A DNA stretch of 64,000 bases from Amia ocellicauda (lineage: Eukaryota; Chordata; Actinopteri; Amiiformes; Amiidae): positions 1,053,501 to 1,117,500 of the forward strand of contig NC_089861.1 of NCBI RefSeq assembly GCF_036373705.1, read 5' to 3'. Below the pieces are notes generated by a model. That model saw nothing but the letters and a program-made list of their open reading frames with translations, was not told where the DNA came from and did not search any database. The number at the start of each line of letters is the position of its first letter. The first letter of the stretch is position 1. This document shows, piece after piece, positions 23,501 to 33,220 of the stretch. The translations under genes were made by a program, and so were the position numbers.

Positions 23501-26500
23501 CTGCGGTTGTTGTGGTAGTGCGAGCTGCAGTTGTGGTGGTAGTGGGAGCTGCGGTTGTTGTGGTAGTGTGAGCTCCAGTTGTGGTAGTGGGAGCTGCAGT
23601 TTTGGTTGTAGAGGGAGCTGCAGTTGTAGTAGTGGGAGCTGCAGTTGTGGTGGTGGTTGGTGCTGCGGTTGTGGTTGTAGTGGGAGCTGCGGTTGTTGTT
23701 GTAGAGGGAGCTGCGGTTGTGGTTGTAATGGGAGCTGCAGTTGTAGTAGTGTGAGCTCCAGTTGTGGTGGTGGTTGGTGCTGCGGTTGTGGTGGTAGTGG
23801 AAGCTGTGGTTGATGTGGTACTGTGAGCTGCAGTTGTGGTGGTATTTGGAGCTACAGTTGTTGTGGTAGTGGGAGCTGCAGTTGTGGTGGTGGTCGGTGC
23901 TGTGGTTGTGGTTGTAGTGGGAGCTGCGGTTGTTGTAGTGGGAGCTGCAGTTGTGGTTGTAGTGGGAGCTGTGGTTGTTGTTGTAGTGGGAGCTGCAGTT
24001 GTGGTGGTAGTGGGAGCTGCAGTTGTGGTTGTGGGAGCTGCAGTTGTGGTGGTGGTCGGAGCTGTGGTTGTTGTGGTAGTGTGAGCTGTGGTTGTTGTGG
24101 TAGTGGGAGCTGCAGTTGTGGTGGTGGTCGGTGCTGCGGTTGTGGTTGTAGTGTGAGCTGCAGTTGTGGTTGTGGGAGCTGCAGTTGTGGTGGTGGTCGG
24201 TGCTGTGGTTGTTGTGGTAGTGTGAGCTGTGGTTGTTGTGGTAGTGGGAGCTGCAGTTGTGGTGGTGGTCGGTGCTGCGGTTGTGGTTGTAGTGGGAGCT
24301 GCAGTCGTGGTTGTAGAGGGAGCTGTGGTTGTTGTGGTAGTGTGAGCTGTGGTTGTGGTGGTAGTGGGAGCTGCAGTTGTGGTTGTAATTGCTACTATAG
24401 TTGTGGTGGTAGTGTGAGCTGCAGTTGTAGTGGGAGCTGCAGTTGTGGTTGTAGTGGGAGCTGCGGTTGTTGTTGTAGAGGGAGCTGCGGTTGTGGTTGT
24501 AATGGGAGCTGCAGTTGTAGTAGTGTGAGCTGCAGTTGTGGTGGTGGTTGGTGCTGCAGTTGTGGTGGTGGTCGGAGCTGTGGTTGTTGTGGTAGTGTGA
24601 GCTGTGGTTGTTGTGGTAGTGGGAGCTGCAGTTGTGGTGGTGGTCGTTGCTGTGGTTGTGGTTGTAGTGGGAGCTGCGGTTGTTGTAGTGGGAGCTGCAG
24701 TTGTGGTGGTAGTGGGAGCTGCAGTTGTGGTTGTAATTGCTGCTATAGTTGTTGTGGTAGTTGGAGCTGCAGTTGTGGTGGTAGAGGGAGCTGCAGTTGT
24801 GGTTGTAATTGGGAGCTGCAGTTGTTGTGGTAGTGGGTGCTGCAGTTGTGGTTTGTGTGGAAGCTGCAGCTGTTGTAGTAGTGGGAGCTGCAGTTGTGGT
24901 AGTGGGAGCTGCAGTTGTGGTGGTGGTCGGAGCTGTGGTTGTTGTGGTAGTGGGAGCTGCGGTTGTTGTGGTAGTGCGAGCTGCAGTTGTGGTGGTAGTG
25001 GGAGCTGTGGTTGTTGTGGTAGTGTGAGCTCCAGTTGTGGTAGTGGGAGCTGCAGTTTTGGTTGTAGAGGGAGCTGCAGTTGTAGTAGTGGGAGCTGCAG
25101 TTGTGGTGGTGGTTGGTGCTGCGGTTGTGGTTGTAGTGGGAGCTGCGGTTGTTGTTGTAGAGGGAGCTGCGGTTGTGGTTGTAATGGGAGCTGCAGTTGT
25201 AGTAGTGTGAGCTGCAGTTGTGGTGGTTGGTGCTGCGGTTGTGGTGGTAGTGGAAGCTGTGGTTGATGTGGTACTGTGAGCTGCAGTTGTGGTGGTATTT
25301 GGAGCTACAGTTGTTGTGGTAGTGGGAACTGTGGTTGTTGTGGTAGTGGGAGCTGCAGTTGTGGTGGTGGTCGGTGCTGTGGTTGTGGTTGTAGTGGGAG
25401 CTGCGGTTGTTGTAGTGGGAGCTGTAGTCGTGGTTGTAGAGGGAGCTGCAGTTGTAGTGGTGGTCGGTGCTGCGGTTGTGGTGGTAGTGGAAGCTGTGGT
25501 TGATGTGGTACTGTGAGCTGCAGTTGTGGTGGTATTTGGAGCTGTAGTTGTTGTGGTAATGGGAGCTGCAGTTGTGGTTGTAATGGGAGCTGCAGTTGTT
25601 CTGGTAGTGGGTGCTGCAGTTCTGGTTTGTGTGGAAGCTGCAGCTGTTGTAGTAGTTGGAGCTGCAGTTGTGGTAGTGGGAGCTGCAGTTGTAGTGGTGG
25701 TCGGTGCTGCGGTTGTGGTGGTAGTGGGAGCTGTGGTTGTTGTGGTAATGGGAGCTGTGGTTGTTGTGGTAGTTGGAGCTGCAGTTGTGGTGGTAGAGGG
25801 AGCTGCAGTTGTGGTTGTAGTGGGAGCTGCGGTTGTTGTAGTGGGAGCTGCAGTTGTGGTTGTAGTGGGAGCTGTGGTTGTTGTTGTAGTGGGAGCTGCA
25901 GTTGTGGTTGTGGGAGCTGCAGTTGTGGTGGTGGTCGGTGCTGCGGTTGTGGTTGTAGTGGGAGCTGCGGTTGTTGTAGTGGGAGCTGCAGTCGTGGTTG
26001 TAGAGGGAGCTGTGGTTGTTGTGGTAGTGTGAGCTGTGGTTGTGGTGGTAGTGGGAGCTGCAGTTGTGGTTGTAATTGCTGCTATAGTTGTGGTGGTAGT
26101 GGGAGCTGCAGTTGTAGTAGTGTGAGCTGCAGTTGTGGTGCTGGTTGGTGCTGCGGTTGTGGTGGTAGTGGGAGCTGTGGTTGATGTGGTACTGTGAGCT
26201 GCAGTTGTGGTGGTGGTCGGAGCTGTGGTTGTTGTGGTAGTGTGAGCTGTGGTTGTTGTGGTAGTGGGAGCTGCAGTTGTGGTGGTGGTCGGTGCTGTGG
26301 TTGTTGTTGTAGTGGGAGCTGCAGTTGTGGTGGTAGTGGGAGCTGCAGTTGTGGTTGTAATTGCTGCTATAGTTGTGGTGGTAGTGGGAGCTGCAGTTGT
26401 GGTAGTGGGAGCTGCAGTTGTGGTGGTAGAGGGAGCTGCAGTTGTGGTGGTAGAGGGAGCTGCAGTTCTAGTAGTGTGAGCTGCAGTTGTGGTGGTGGTC

Positions 26501-29500
26501 GGTGCTGCGGTTGTGGTGGTAGTGGGAGCTGTAGTTGTTGTGGTAATGGGAGCTGTGGTTGTTGTGGTAGTGTGAGTTGCAGTTGTGGTGGTAGAGGGAG
26601 CTGCAGTTGTGGTTGTAATGGGAGCTGCAGTTGTTGTGGTAGTGGGTGCTGCAGTTCTGGTTTGTGTGGAAGCTGCAGCTGTTGTAGTAGTTGGAGCTGC
26701 AGTTGTGGTAGTGGGAGCTGCAGTTGTAGTGGTGGTCGGTGCTGCGGTTGTGGTTGTAGTGGGAGCTGTGGTTGTTGTGGTAATGGGAGCTGTGGTTGTT
26801 GTGGTAGTTGGAGCTGCAGTTGTGGTGGTAGAGGGAGGTGCAGTTGTGGTTGTAGTGGGAGCTGCGGTTGTTGTAGTGGGAGCTGCAGTTGTGGTTGTAG
26901 TGGGAGCTGTGGTTGTTGTTGTAGTGGGAGCTGCAGTTGTGGTTGTGGGAGCTGCAGTTGTGGTGGTGGTCGGTGCTGCGGTTGTGGTTGTAGTGGGAGC
27001 TGCGGTTGTTGTAGTGGGAGCTGCAGTCGTGGTTGTAGAGGGAGCTGTGGTTGTGGTGGTAGTGGGAGCTGCAGTTGTGGTTGTAATTGCTGCTATAGTT
27101 GTGGTGGTAGTGGGAGCTGCAGTTGTAGTAGTGTGAGCTGCAGTTGTGGTGGTGGTTGGTGCTGCGGTTGTGGTGGTAGTGGGAGCTGTGGTTGATGTGG
27201 TACTGTGAGCTGCAGTTGTGGTGGTGGTCGGAGCTGTGGTTGTTGTGGTAGTGTGAGCTGTGGTTGTTGTGGTAGTGGGAGCTGCAGTTGTGGTGGTGGT
27301 CGGTGCTGTGGTTGTGGTTGTAGTGGGAGCTGCGGTTGTTGTTGTAGTGGGAGCTGCAGTTGTGGTGGTAGTGGGAGCTGCAGTTGTGGTTGTAATTGCT
27401 GCTATAGTTGTGGTGGTAGTGGGAGCTGCAATTGTTGTAGTGGGAGCTGCAGTTGTGGTTGTAGTGGGAGCTGCGGTTGTTGTTGTAGTGGGAGCTGCAG
27501 TTGTGGTTGTAGTGGGAGCTTCGGTTGTTGTGGTAGTGGGAGCTGCAGTCGTTGTGGTACTGGGTGCTGCGGTTGTTGTGGTAGTGGGAGCTGCAGTTGT
27601 TGTGGTAGTGTGACCTGCAGTTGTGGTGGGAGTGGGAGTTATAGTTGTTGTGGTAGTGGGAGCTGCAGTTGTGGTGGTGGTCGGTGCTGCAGTTGTGGTG
27701 GTAGTGGGAGCTGCAGTTGTGGTTGTGGGAGCTGCAGTTGTGGTGGTGGTTGGTGCTGTAGTTGTGGTGGTGGTCGGAGCTGTGGTTGTTGTGGTAGTGT
27801 GAGCTGTCGTTGTTGTGGTAGTGTGAGCTGCAGTTGTGGTGGTGGTCGGTGCTGCGGTTGTGGTTGTAGTGGGAGTTGCGGTTGTTGTAGTGGGAGCTGC
27901 AGTCGTGGTTGTAGAGGGAGCTGTGGTTGTTGTGGTATTGTGAGCTGTGGTTGTGGTGGTAGTGGGAGCTGCAGTTGTGGTTGTGGGAGCTGCAGTTGTG
28001 GTGGTGGTCAGAGCTGTGGTTGTTGTGGTAGTGTGAGCTGTGGTTGTTGTGGTAGTGGGAGCTGCAGTTGTGGTGGTGGTCGGTGCTGCGGTTGTGGTTG
28101 TCGTGGGAGCTGCGGTTGTTGTAGTGCGAGCTGCAGTCGTGGTTGTAGAGGGAGCTGTGGTTGTTGTGGTAGTGTGAGCTGCAGTTGTGGTGGTGGTCGG
28201 TGCTGCAGTTGTGGTGGTAGTGGGAGCTGCAGTTGTGGTGGTGGTCGGTGCTGCGGTTGTGGTTGTAGTGGGAGTTGCGGTTGTTGTAGTGGGAGCTGCA
28301 GTCGTGGTTGTAGAGGGAGCTGTGGTTGTTGTGGTATTGTGAGCTGTGGTTGTGGTGGTAGTGGGAGCTGCAGTTGTGGTTGTGGGAGCTGCAGTTGTGG
28401 TGGTGGTCAGAGCTGTGGTTGTTGTGGTAGTGTGAGCTGTGGTTGTTGTGGTAGTGGGAGCTGCAGTTGTGGTGGTGGTCGGTGCTGCGGTTGTGGTTGT
28501 CGTGGGAGCTGTGGTTGTTGTAGTGCGAGCTGCAGTCGTGGTTGTAGAGGGAGCTGTGGTTGTTGTGGTAGTGTGAGCTGCAGTTGTGGTGGTGGTCGGT
28601 GCTGCGGTTGTGGTTGTAGTGGGAGTTGCGGTTGTTGTAGTGGGAGCTGCAGTCGTGGTTGTAGAGGGAGCTGTGGTTGTTGTGGTATTGTGAGCTGTGG
28701 TTTTGGTGGTAGTGGGAGCTGCAGTTGTGGTTGTGGGAGCTGCAGTTGTGGTGGTGGTCAGAGCTGTGGTTGTTGTGGTAGTGTGAGCTGTGGTTGTTGT
28801 GGTAGTGGGAGCTGCAGTTGTGGTGGTGGTCGGTGCTGCGGTTGTGGTTGTCGTGGGAGCTGCAGTTGTGGTGGTGGTCAGAGCTGTGGTTGTTGTGGTA
28901 GTGTGAGCTGCAGTTGTGGTGGTAGTGGGAGCTGCAGTTGTGGTGGTGGTCGGAGCTGCAGTCGTGGTTGTAGAGGGAGCTGTGGTTGTTGTTGTAGTGG
29001 GAGCTGCAGTTGTGGTGGTAGTGGGAGCTGCAGTTGTGGTTGTAATTGCTGCTATAGTTGTGGTGGTAGTGGGAGCTGCAGTTGTTGTAGTGGGAGCTGC
29101 AGTTGTGGTGGTAGTGGGGTCTTCGGTTGTTGTTGTAGTGGGAGCTGCAGTTGTGGTGGTAGTGGGGTCTTCGGTTGTTGTGGTAGTGGGAGCTGCAGTC
29201 GTTGTGGTACTGGGTGCTGCGGTTGTTGTGGTAGTGGGAGCTGCAGTTGTTGTGGTAGTGTGACCTGCAGTTGTGGTGGGAGTGGGAGCTGCAGTTGTGG
29301 TAGTGGGAGCTATAGTTGTTGTGGTAGTGTGAGCTGCAGTTGTGGTTGTGGGAGCTGCAGTTGTGGTGGTGGTCGGTGCTGTGGTTGTGGTTGTAATTGC
29401 TGCTATAGTTATGATTGTAGTGGGAACTGTTGTTGTGGTAGAGGGAGTTGCAGTTGTGGTGGTAGAGGAAGCTGCAGTTATGGTTGTGGGAGCTGTAGTT

Positions 29501-29690
29501 GTGGTTGTAGGAGCTGCAGTTGTGGTGGTGGTCGGAGCTGTTGTTGTTGTGGTAATGGGAGCTGTGGTTGTTGTGGTAGTGTGAGCTGAAGTTATAGTAG
29601 TGTGAGATGCAGTTGTGGTGGTAGAGGGAGCTGCAGTTGTAGTAGTGGGAGCTGCAGTTGTGGTGGTAGTGGGAGCTGCTGTGGTATTGA
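17590..29690. repeat. 12-kb VNTR array, 24/21-bp units
   Basis: About 500 tandem variants of one unit, such as ggagctgcagttgtggtggt followed by agtg. The plus strand is very rich in G and T. The unit has no stop in five of six frames. Higher-order structure is clear: matching positions recur exactly 3046 bp apart (19590/22636, 19848/22894, 20777/23823, 22230/25276), giving a tandem duplication covering about 19.4-25.5 kb. A second offset of 1194 bp links 18396 to 19590. Confidence 0.95.
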
Positions 29691-29757
29691 GATTTGCAGT
29701 TGTGGGGGTTGTAGTTACCGCTGCTAAGAATATGATGGTAAAGATTTTGCTCTTCAT
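21697..29757 (-). CDS. Mucin-like Thr/Ala/Pro-rich secreted protein (candidate)
   Basis: An open frame of 2686 codons starting at ATG 29757. The N-terminus has a short basic start (MKSK), a hydrophobic core (IFTIIFLAAV) and then Thr/Pro, as in a signal peptide. Residues up to about 1650 are units of TTTTTAAP and TTTTAAP, ideal for dense O-glycosylation. An extra t at about 24810 (aattggga instead of aatggga) moves the frame to Asn/His/Cys/Ser units. The same extra base at about 21764, in the duplicated copy, moves it again, and the frame ends at 21697. If the gene is real, the intended product probably ends before these shifts or uses exons not seen here. No poly(A) signal or second exon identified. 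The repeat is open in most frames, so length alone is no evidence; the signal peptide at its edge is the main support. Confidence 0.4.
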   Translation of the reverse strand: MKSKIFTIIFLAAVTTTPTTANLNTTAAPTTTTTAAPTTTTAAPSTTTTASHTTITSAHTTTTTTAPITTTTTAPTTTTTAAPTTTTTAPTTITAASSTTTTATPSTTTTVPTTIITIAAITTTTTAPTTTTTAAPTTTTAAHTTTTTIAPTTTTAAPTPTTTAGHTTTTTAAPTTTTTAAPSTTTTAAPTTTTTEDPTTTTTAAPTTTTTEDPTTTTTAAPTTTTAAPTTTTTIAAITTTTAAPTTTTTAAPTTTTTTAPSTTTTAAPTTTTTAAPTTTTTAAHTTTTTTALTTTTTAAPTTTTTAAPTTTTTAAPTTTTTTAHTTTTTTALTTTTTAAPTTTTAAPTTTKTTAHNTTTTTAPSTTTTAAPTTTTATPTTTTTAAPTTTTTAAHTTTTTTAPSTTTTAARTTTTTAPTTTTTAAPTTTTTAAPTTTTTTAHTTTTTTALTTTTTAAPTTTTAAPTTTTTTAHNTTTTTAPSTTTTAAPTTTTATPTTTTTAAPTTTTTAAPTTTTTAAPTTTTTAAHTTTTTTAPSTTTTAARTTTTAAPTTTTTAAPTTTTTAAPTTTTTTAHTTTTTTALTTTTTAAPTTTTAAPTTTTTTAHNTTTTTAPSTTTTAAPTTTTATPTTTTTAAPTTTTTAAHTTTTTTAHTTTTTTAPTTTTTTAPTTTTTAAPTTTTAAPTTTTTAAPTTTTTAAPTTTTTITPTPTTTAGHTTTTTAAPTTTTTAAPSTTTTAAPTTTTTEAPTTTTTAAPTTTTTAAPTTTTTAAPTTTIAAPTTTTTIAAITTTTAAPTTTTTAAPTTTTTAAPTTTTTTAPTTTTTAAPTTTTTTAHTTTTTTAPTTTTTAAHSTTSTTAPTTTTTAAPTTTTTAAHTTTTAAPTTTTTIAAITTTTAAPTTTTTTAPSTTTTAAPTTTTAAPTTTTTAAPTTTTTAAPTTTTAAPTTTTTTAPTTTTTAAPTTTTAAPTTTTTAPPSTTTTAAPTTTTTTAPITTTTTAPTTTTTAAPTTTTTAAPTTTTAAPTTTTAAASTQTRTAAPTTTTTAAPITTTTAAPSTTTTATHTTTTTTAPITTTTTAPTTTTTAAPTTTTTAAHTTRTAAPSTTTTAAPSTTTTAAPTTTTAAPTTTTTIAAITTTTAAPTTTTTAAPTTTTTTAPTTTTTAAPTTTTTTAHTTTTTTAPTTTTTAAHSTTSTTAPTTTTTAAPTSTTTAAHTTTTAAPTTTTTIAAITTTTAAPTTTTTTAHTTTTTTAPSTTTTAAPTTTTAAPTTTTTAAPTTTTTAAPTTTTAAPTTTTTTAPTTTTTAAPTTTTAAPTTTTTAAPSTTTTAAPTTTTTTAPITTTTTAPTTTTTAAPTTTTTAAPTTTTAAPTTTTAAASTQTRTAAPTTRTTAAPITTTTAAPITTTTTAPNTTTTAAHSTTSTTASTTTTTAAPTTTTTAAPSTTTTTAPTTTTAAPTTTTTTAPTTTTTAAPTTTTTTVPTTTTTVAPNTTTTAAHSTTSTTASTTTTTAAPTTTTAAHTTTTAAPITTTTAAPSTTTTAAPTTTTTAAPTTTTTAAPTTTTAAPSTTKTAAPTTTTGAHTTTTTTAPTTTTTAARTTTTTAAPTTTTTTAPTTTTTAAPTTTTAAPTTTTAAASTQTTTAAPTTTTTAAPNYNHNCSSLYHHNCSSNYHNNYSSNYNHNCSSHYHHNCSSHYNNRSSHYNHNHSNDHHHNCSSHYHNNHSSHYHNNHSSDHHHNCSTNHHHNCSSHYYNCSSHYNHNRSSLYNNNRSSHYNHNCSSHYNCSSHYHHNYSSNYNHNCSSHYHHNHSSHYHNNHSSLYNHDCSSHYNHNRSTDHHHNCSSHYHNNHSSHYHNNHSTDHHHNCSSHNHNCSSHYNHNRSTDHHHNCSSHYHNNHSSHYHNNHSSDHHHNCSSHNHNCSSHYHHNCSSHYNNNHSSHYNHNCSSHYNNRSSHYNHNHSTDHHHNCSSHYHNNCSSKYHHNCSSQYHINHSFHYHHNRSTNHHHNWSSHYYNCSSHYNHNRSSLYNNNRSSHYNHNRSTNHHHNCSSHYYNCSSLYNQNCSSHYHNWSSHYHNNRSSHYHHNCSSHYHNNRSSHYHHNRSTNHHHNWSSHYYNCSSHYNHNRSSLYNNNRSSHYNHNRSTNHHHNCSSHYYNCSSLYNQNCSSHYHNWSSHYHNNRSSHYHHNCSSHYHNNRSSHYHNNHSSDHHHNCSSHYHNCSSHYHNNCSSHYNHNCSSLYHHNCSSNYDNNYSSNYNHNCSSHYHHNCSSHYNNRSSHYNHNHSNDHHHNCSSHYHNNHSSHYHNNHSSDHHHNCSTNHHHNCSSHYYNCSSHYNHNRSSLYNNNRSSHYNHNCSSHYNNCSSHYHHNYSSNYNHNCSSHYHHNHSSHYHNNHSSLYNHDCSSHYNNRSSHYNHNRSTDHHHNCSSHYHNNHSSHYHNNHSTDNHHNCSSHNHNCSSHYHNNHSSLYNHDYSSHYNNRSSHYNHNHSTDHHHNCSSHYHNNHSSHYHNNCSSKYHHNCSSQYHINHSFHYHHNRSTNHHNCSSHYYNCSSHYNHNRSSLYNNNRSSHYNHNRSTNHHHNCSSHYYNCSSLYNQNCSSHYHNWSSHYHNNHSSHYHHNCSSHYHNNRSSHYHNNHSSDHHHNCSSHYHNCSSHYYNSCSFHTNHNCSTHYHNNCSSQLQPQLQLPLPPQLQLQLPQQL

Positions 29758-29799
29758 GTTTTTTCTTCTTTGTCTCTGTCTGAGATATGTGAGATTAGG

Positions 29800-30042
29800 G
29801 ATATGAGAAATTTAGCTCAACAAATTTCTGATTGTCAGACAGACATTGAGACAGACACTCTGTCTGAGAATCAGACAATGGAGTCAGATAGACCCTCAGG
29901 GAGAAATACAGAGCGATGGAGAGATAGTGTGTTAAGCAGACACATAGGCAGACAGAAACAGAATGACAAGGAGGCAGACATAATATCGACAGAGAGACAT
30001 AGAGACACCTAGAGGAACAGGAAAGCAGAAATTATAGAGAAC

Positions 30043-30078
<36 letters not shown>

Positions 30079-31470
30079 TCACTGGAGGGGTGCAAATCTG
30101 TCTGACAGCATTTCTCTGTGGCTTTAATTGTTTGTTGTTGGTTTTCATAGTTTCCTTAATAAAATAATGACCAGCAGAGCTGGAAGACTTTGTATGATTA
30201 CGCCTACATTCAAGTGCGAAATGCTTGAAGGTGTGCTTGTCATTTTTTTACATTTTGATGAAGATGTAATATGTTGACATTGGGTACATCAACACAAGGG
30301 TTCATTTAAATTTTTTTAATTTAAATTTATTTATTCTTTTTTTTGTCATATACTGACCCTCCCCTACCACCAGGCCTGGCAGCAGGATTAACTCGACATG
30401 GGGTCATCTGAAATGACTGAGGGGGCACAACTGTTTCCACAGGATGTACAATATAATAATCTATAGTACAATTACACACAATGTTTTTGCTTCATTCTCA
30501 AGTTTTCAAATCATCAATGCATGAGATTCGTCATATTAAATACAATTGAACTGTAATCTAATACACATTGGCAGGCTTTTTGTGTGGGTGTGTGTGGTTT
30601 AAATCACTTTCATATGAATGAATTAGTATCGCCCACAATGTTTTATTTCTCTTGTCCATCCTAATAAATGCTGTGCAGATGTTACAAGATAATCTTGGTA
30701 TATCATATCGTGAGTGTCTGTGTCTCAGGTGAAATGTTATATTACAGATTTTTAAATGTTCATTTTGTTCCAGGATCTACATACTGTGTGTTTGTCCAGG
30801 GTCTATTCTATTACATTTAGGATTTTAATGTTCTAGGTAGTACATACCGTGTTTTTAAGGTCAAATAATAATATCTGTCTTAAGTTGCTTGACAGGAACT
30901 ACTATTGAAAAGCCGTAGAGATGTTTGACTCGCCCCTGTCCTGTGCTCCAAACTAGAGGATGGCGTAGCAGGTATAGCCCATAGGGGGCACTACATTTAA
31001 GAATGTGTGTATGTAACAATTCGCCACTTTAGCCCCTGTGTGTGTGAGTGTTGTATGTTGCTGTACGACATGAAGTGAGGTCAATCATTGTCCAGGGCAG
31101 AGACTTGTCCTGCACAATTGTTCTTTTACAGTCTGTTGTTGTACAACATTGCTGTTGCTGCTGTTATTATAATGTTGTCATGGATTAAGTCCTGACTTAT
31201 CATCCTTGCTGTCTACACCGTGGGCACATTGTCATGTGTTTTTGCACTGAGCCATGGTGAGCTGAAGACAAAATCATGTTTTATGTTCCATGTAATGAAC
31301 AACAAAGCTTGATTGATTTATTTTGATAATGTGGTTATTTTCTGCGGTCATAAGCTTTGAACACCACCTGTAGTAGATGACAACAATGTGTCTATTTTCA
31401 CCCTGTGTCACATGAGCTGTATTGCAGTTTAATATACAGGATATATATATTTCATGTTTATAGGTATTTA
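29800..31470. other. Gene-free interval
   Basis: AT-rich sequence with an (aat)n run at about 30041-30078. No open frame, RNA gene or recognised repeat beyond that. Confidence 0.5.
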
Positions 31471-31480
31471 GAGGTATGTG

Positions 31481-31666
31481 TACTCTAGCTTATGGAGTAG
31501 TGGTTAGGGTTCTGGACTCATAATTGAAAAGTTGTGGGTTCAAATCCTGGGTAAGGCAATGCTGAGCAAGGTACTTCACTTGGATTGCTCCAGTAAAATA
31601 CCCAGCTGTATAAATTAGTACAAATGTAAGTTGCCCTGGATAAGAGAGTCTATTAAGTAATAATAA
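31481..31666 (+). mobile_element. tRNA-derived SINE
   Basis: Starts with a tRNA-like head: box A-like agtggttagggttctgg and box B-like gggttcaaatcc. The body (gagcaaggtacttcact, ttgctccagtaaaa) and a tail near ccctggataagag are typical of widespread fish SINEs. Flanking ggtatgtg (31473-31480) and ggtaatgtg (31667-31675) look like a target-site duplication. It appears to have landed in or at the edge of the adjoining Tc1 element. Confidence 0.75.
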
Positions 31667-31675
31667 GGTAATGTG

Positions 31676-33212
31676 TTTGGGTAAAATGAACATTTTTGTT
31701 TTATTCTATAAACTACTGACAACATTTCTCCCAAATTCTAAATAAAAATATTGTAATTTAGAGCATTTATTTGCAGAAAATGACAACTGGTCAAAATTAC
31801 AAAAAAGATGCAGTGTTGTCAGACCTTGAATAATGCAAAGAAAATAAGTTCATATTCATTTTTAAACAACACAATACTAATGTTTTAATTTTAGAGTTCA
31901 GAGGAAGATTTCAGAAATCAATATTTGGTGGAGTAACCCTGATTTTCAATCACAGCTTCCATGTGTCTTGGCATGCTCTTCACCAGTCTTTCACATTGAT
32001 GTTGGGTGACTTTATGCCACTCCTGGTGCAGAAATTCAAGCAGCTCGGCTTTGTCTGATAGCTTGAGACCATCAATCTTCCTCTTCATCACATTCCAGAG
32101 GTTTTCAATGGGGTTCAGGTCTGGAGATTGGTCTGGCCATGACAGGGTCTTGATCTGGTGGTCCTACATTCACACCTTGATTGACCTGGCTGTGTGGCAT
32201 GGAGCATTGTCCTGCTGGAAAAAAACAATCCTCAGATTTGGGGAACATTGTCATAGCAGAAGGAAGCAAGTTTTCTTCCAGGACAACCTTGTACGTGGCT
32301 TGATTCATGCGTCCTTCACAAAGACAAATCTGCCGATTCCAGCCTTTGCTGAAGCACCCCCAGATCATCACCGATCCTCCACCAAATTTCACAGTGGGTG
32401 TGAGATACTGTGACTTGTAGGCCTCTCCAGGTCTCCGTCTAACCATTAGACGTCCAGGTGTTGGGCAAAGCTGAAAATTTGACTCATCGGAGAAGATGAC
32501 CTTACTCCAGTCCTCTATGGTCCAATCCTCATGGTGTTTTGCAAACCTCAGCCTGGCTCTTCTTTGCTTCTCATTGATGAAGGGCTTTTTTCTAGCTTTG
32601 CACATCTTCAGCCCTGCCCCTAACAGCCTGTTTTGAACCGTCCTCACTGTGCACTTCACCCCAGCTGCTGTTTGCCATTCTTTCTGTAGGTCACTTGATA
32701 TCATCCTATGGTTGTTGAGTGACATTTGAATGAGTCGTTTTTGTCTGGTCTGTAGCTTTGTTGTCCCCAATGTCTGTTGCTTGACCTTGTTCTTATGAAC
32801 CACTGTCTTTGAAATTTTAAGGATGGAAGCAACCTGACACTCACTGTATCCCTCTGCCAGTAAAGTCAGAACTGAACCCTTCTTTTCCTCACTCAAAACT
32901 ATCCTTTTCAACTCTTTTGGCATGGTCAATAGTTATTTTTTTATTCCAGTTACTTCTGAGGTACTACTAGCACTGTTTTTGAAATCCAGCTGGTCCTATT
33001 GCAAGAGGATAGTGATGACCACAGCAGTGATTTTTATATTTTCCCTGGTTAAATAAGATTTGGTTCAGGTGATCACCTAATCAGTACCTCATTCAGTAAA
33101 ATGTGTGCCTGTGCTGGAATTAAACAGGCACTGGAATGGAATGGCTGCCATACATGTAGAGATGCTGATTTAAGAAAAATCTGCAGTGGTCTCTTAATTT
33201 TTTCCAGAGCTG
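31676..33212 (-). mobile_element. Tc1-type transposon 1, degraded
   Basis: The transposase reads on the minus strand from 32929. It has an N-terminal helix-turn-helix (SECQVASILKISKTVV), the first catalytic Asp in FSDESNF and a GGGSVMIWGCF block. Near 32225 a frameshift moves the remaining sequence (second Asp, SPDLNPIE-like region, C-terminus near 31930) to another frame. The right end is ttttttccagagctg followed by TA repeats. The left end is not clear because the SINE sits there. Inactive. Confidence 0.85.
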
Positions 33213-33220
33213 TATATATA

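Noticed and set aside
21697..24810. Asn/His/Cys/Ser and Gln/Leu/Pro tail of the mucin-like frame as real protein
   Set aside because: It arises only after one-base shifts within identical repeat units, so it is a frame change of the same DNA, not a separate domain.
17582..29589. Long plus-strand frames encoding Gly/Ser/Cys or Val/Gly/Ala repeats
   Set aside because: The 24-bp unit lacks stops in five of six frames, so these frames are expected by-products. None has a credible start or signal peptide.
14006..29690. CRISPR-like array
   Set aside because: Units are directly adjacent, variable and without unique spacers; eukaryotic minisatellites.
31531..31550. tRNA gene at the box A/box B sequence
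   Set aside because: The head belongs to a SINE with a non-tRNA body and tail. I could not fold a full cloverleaf.
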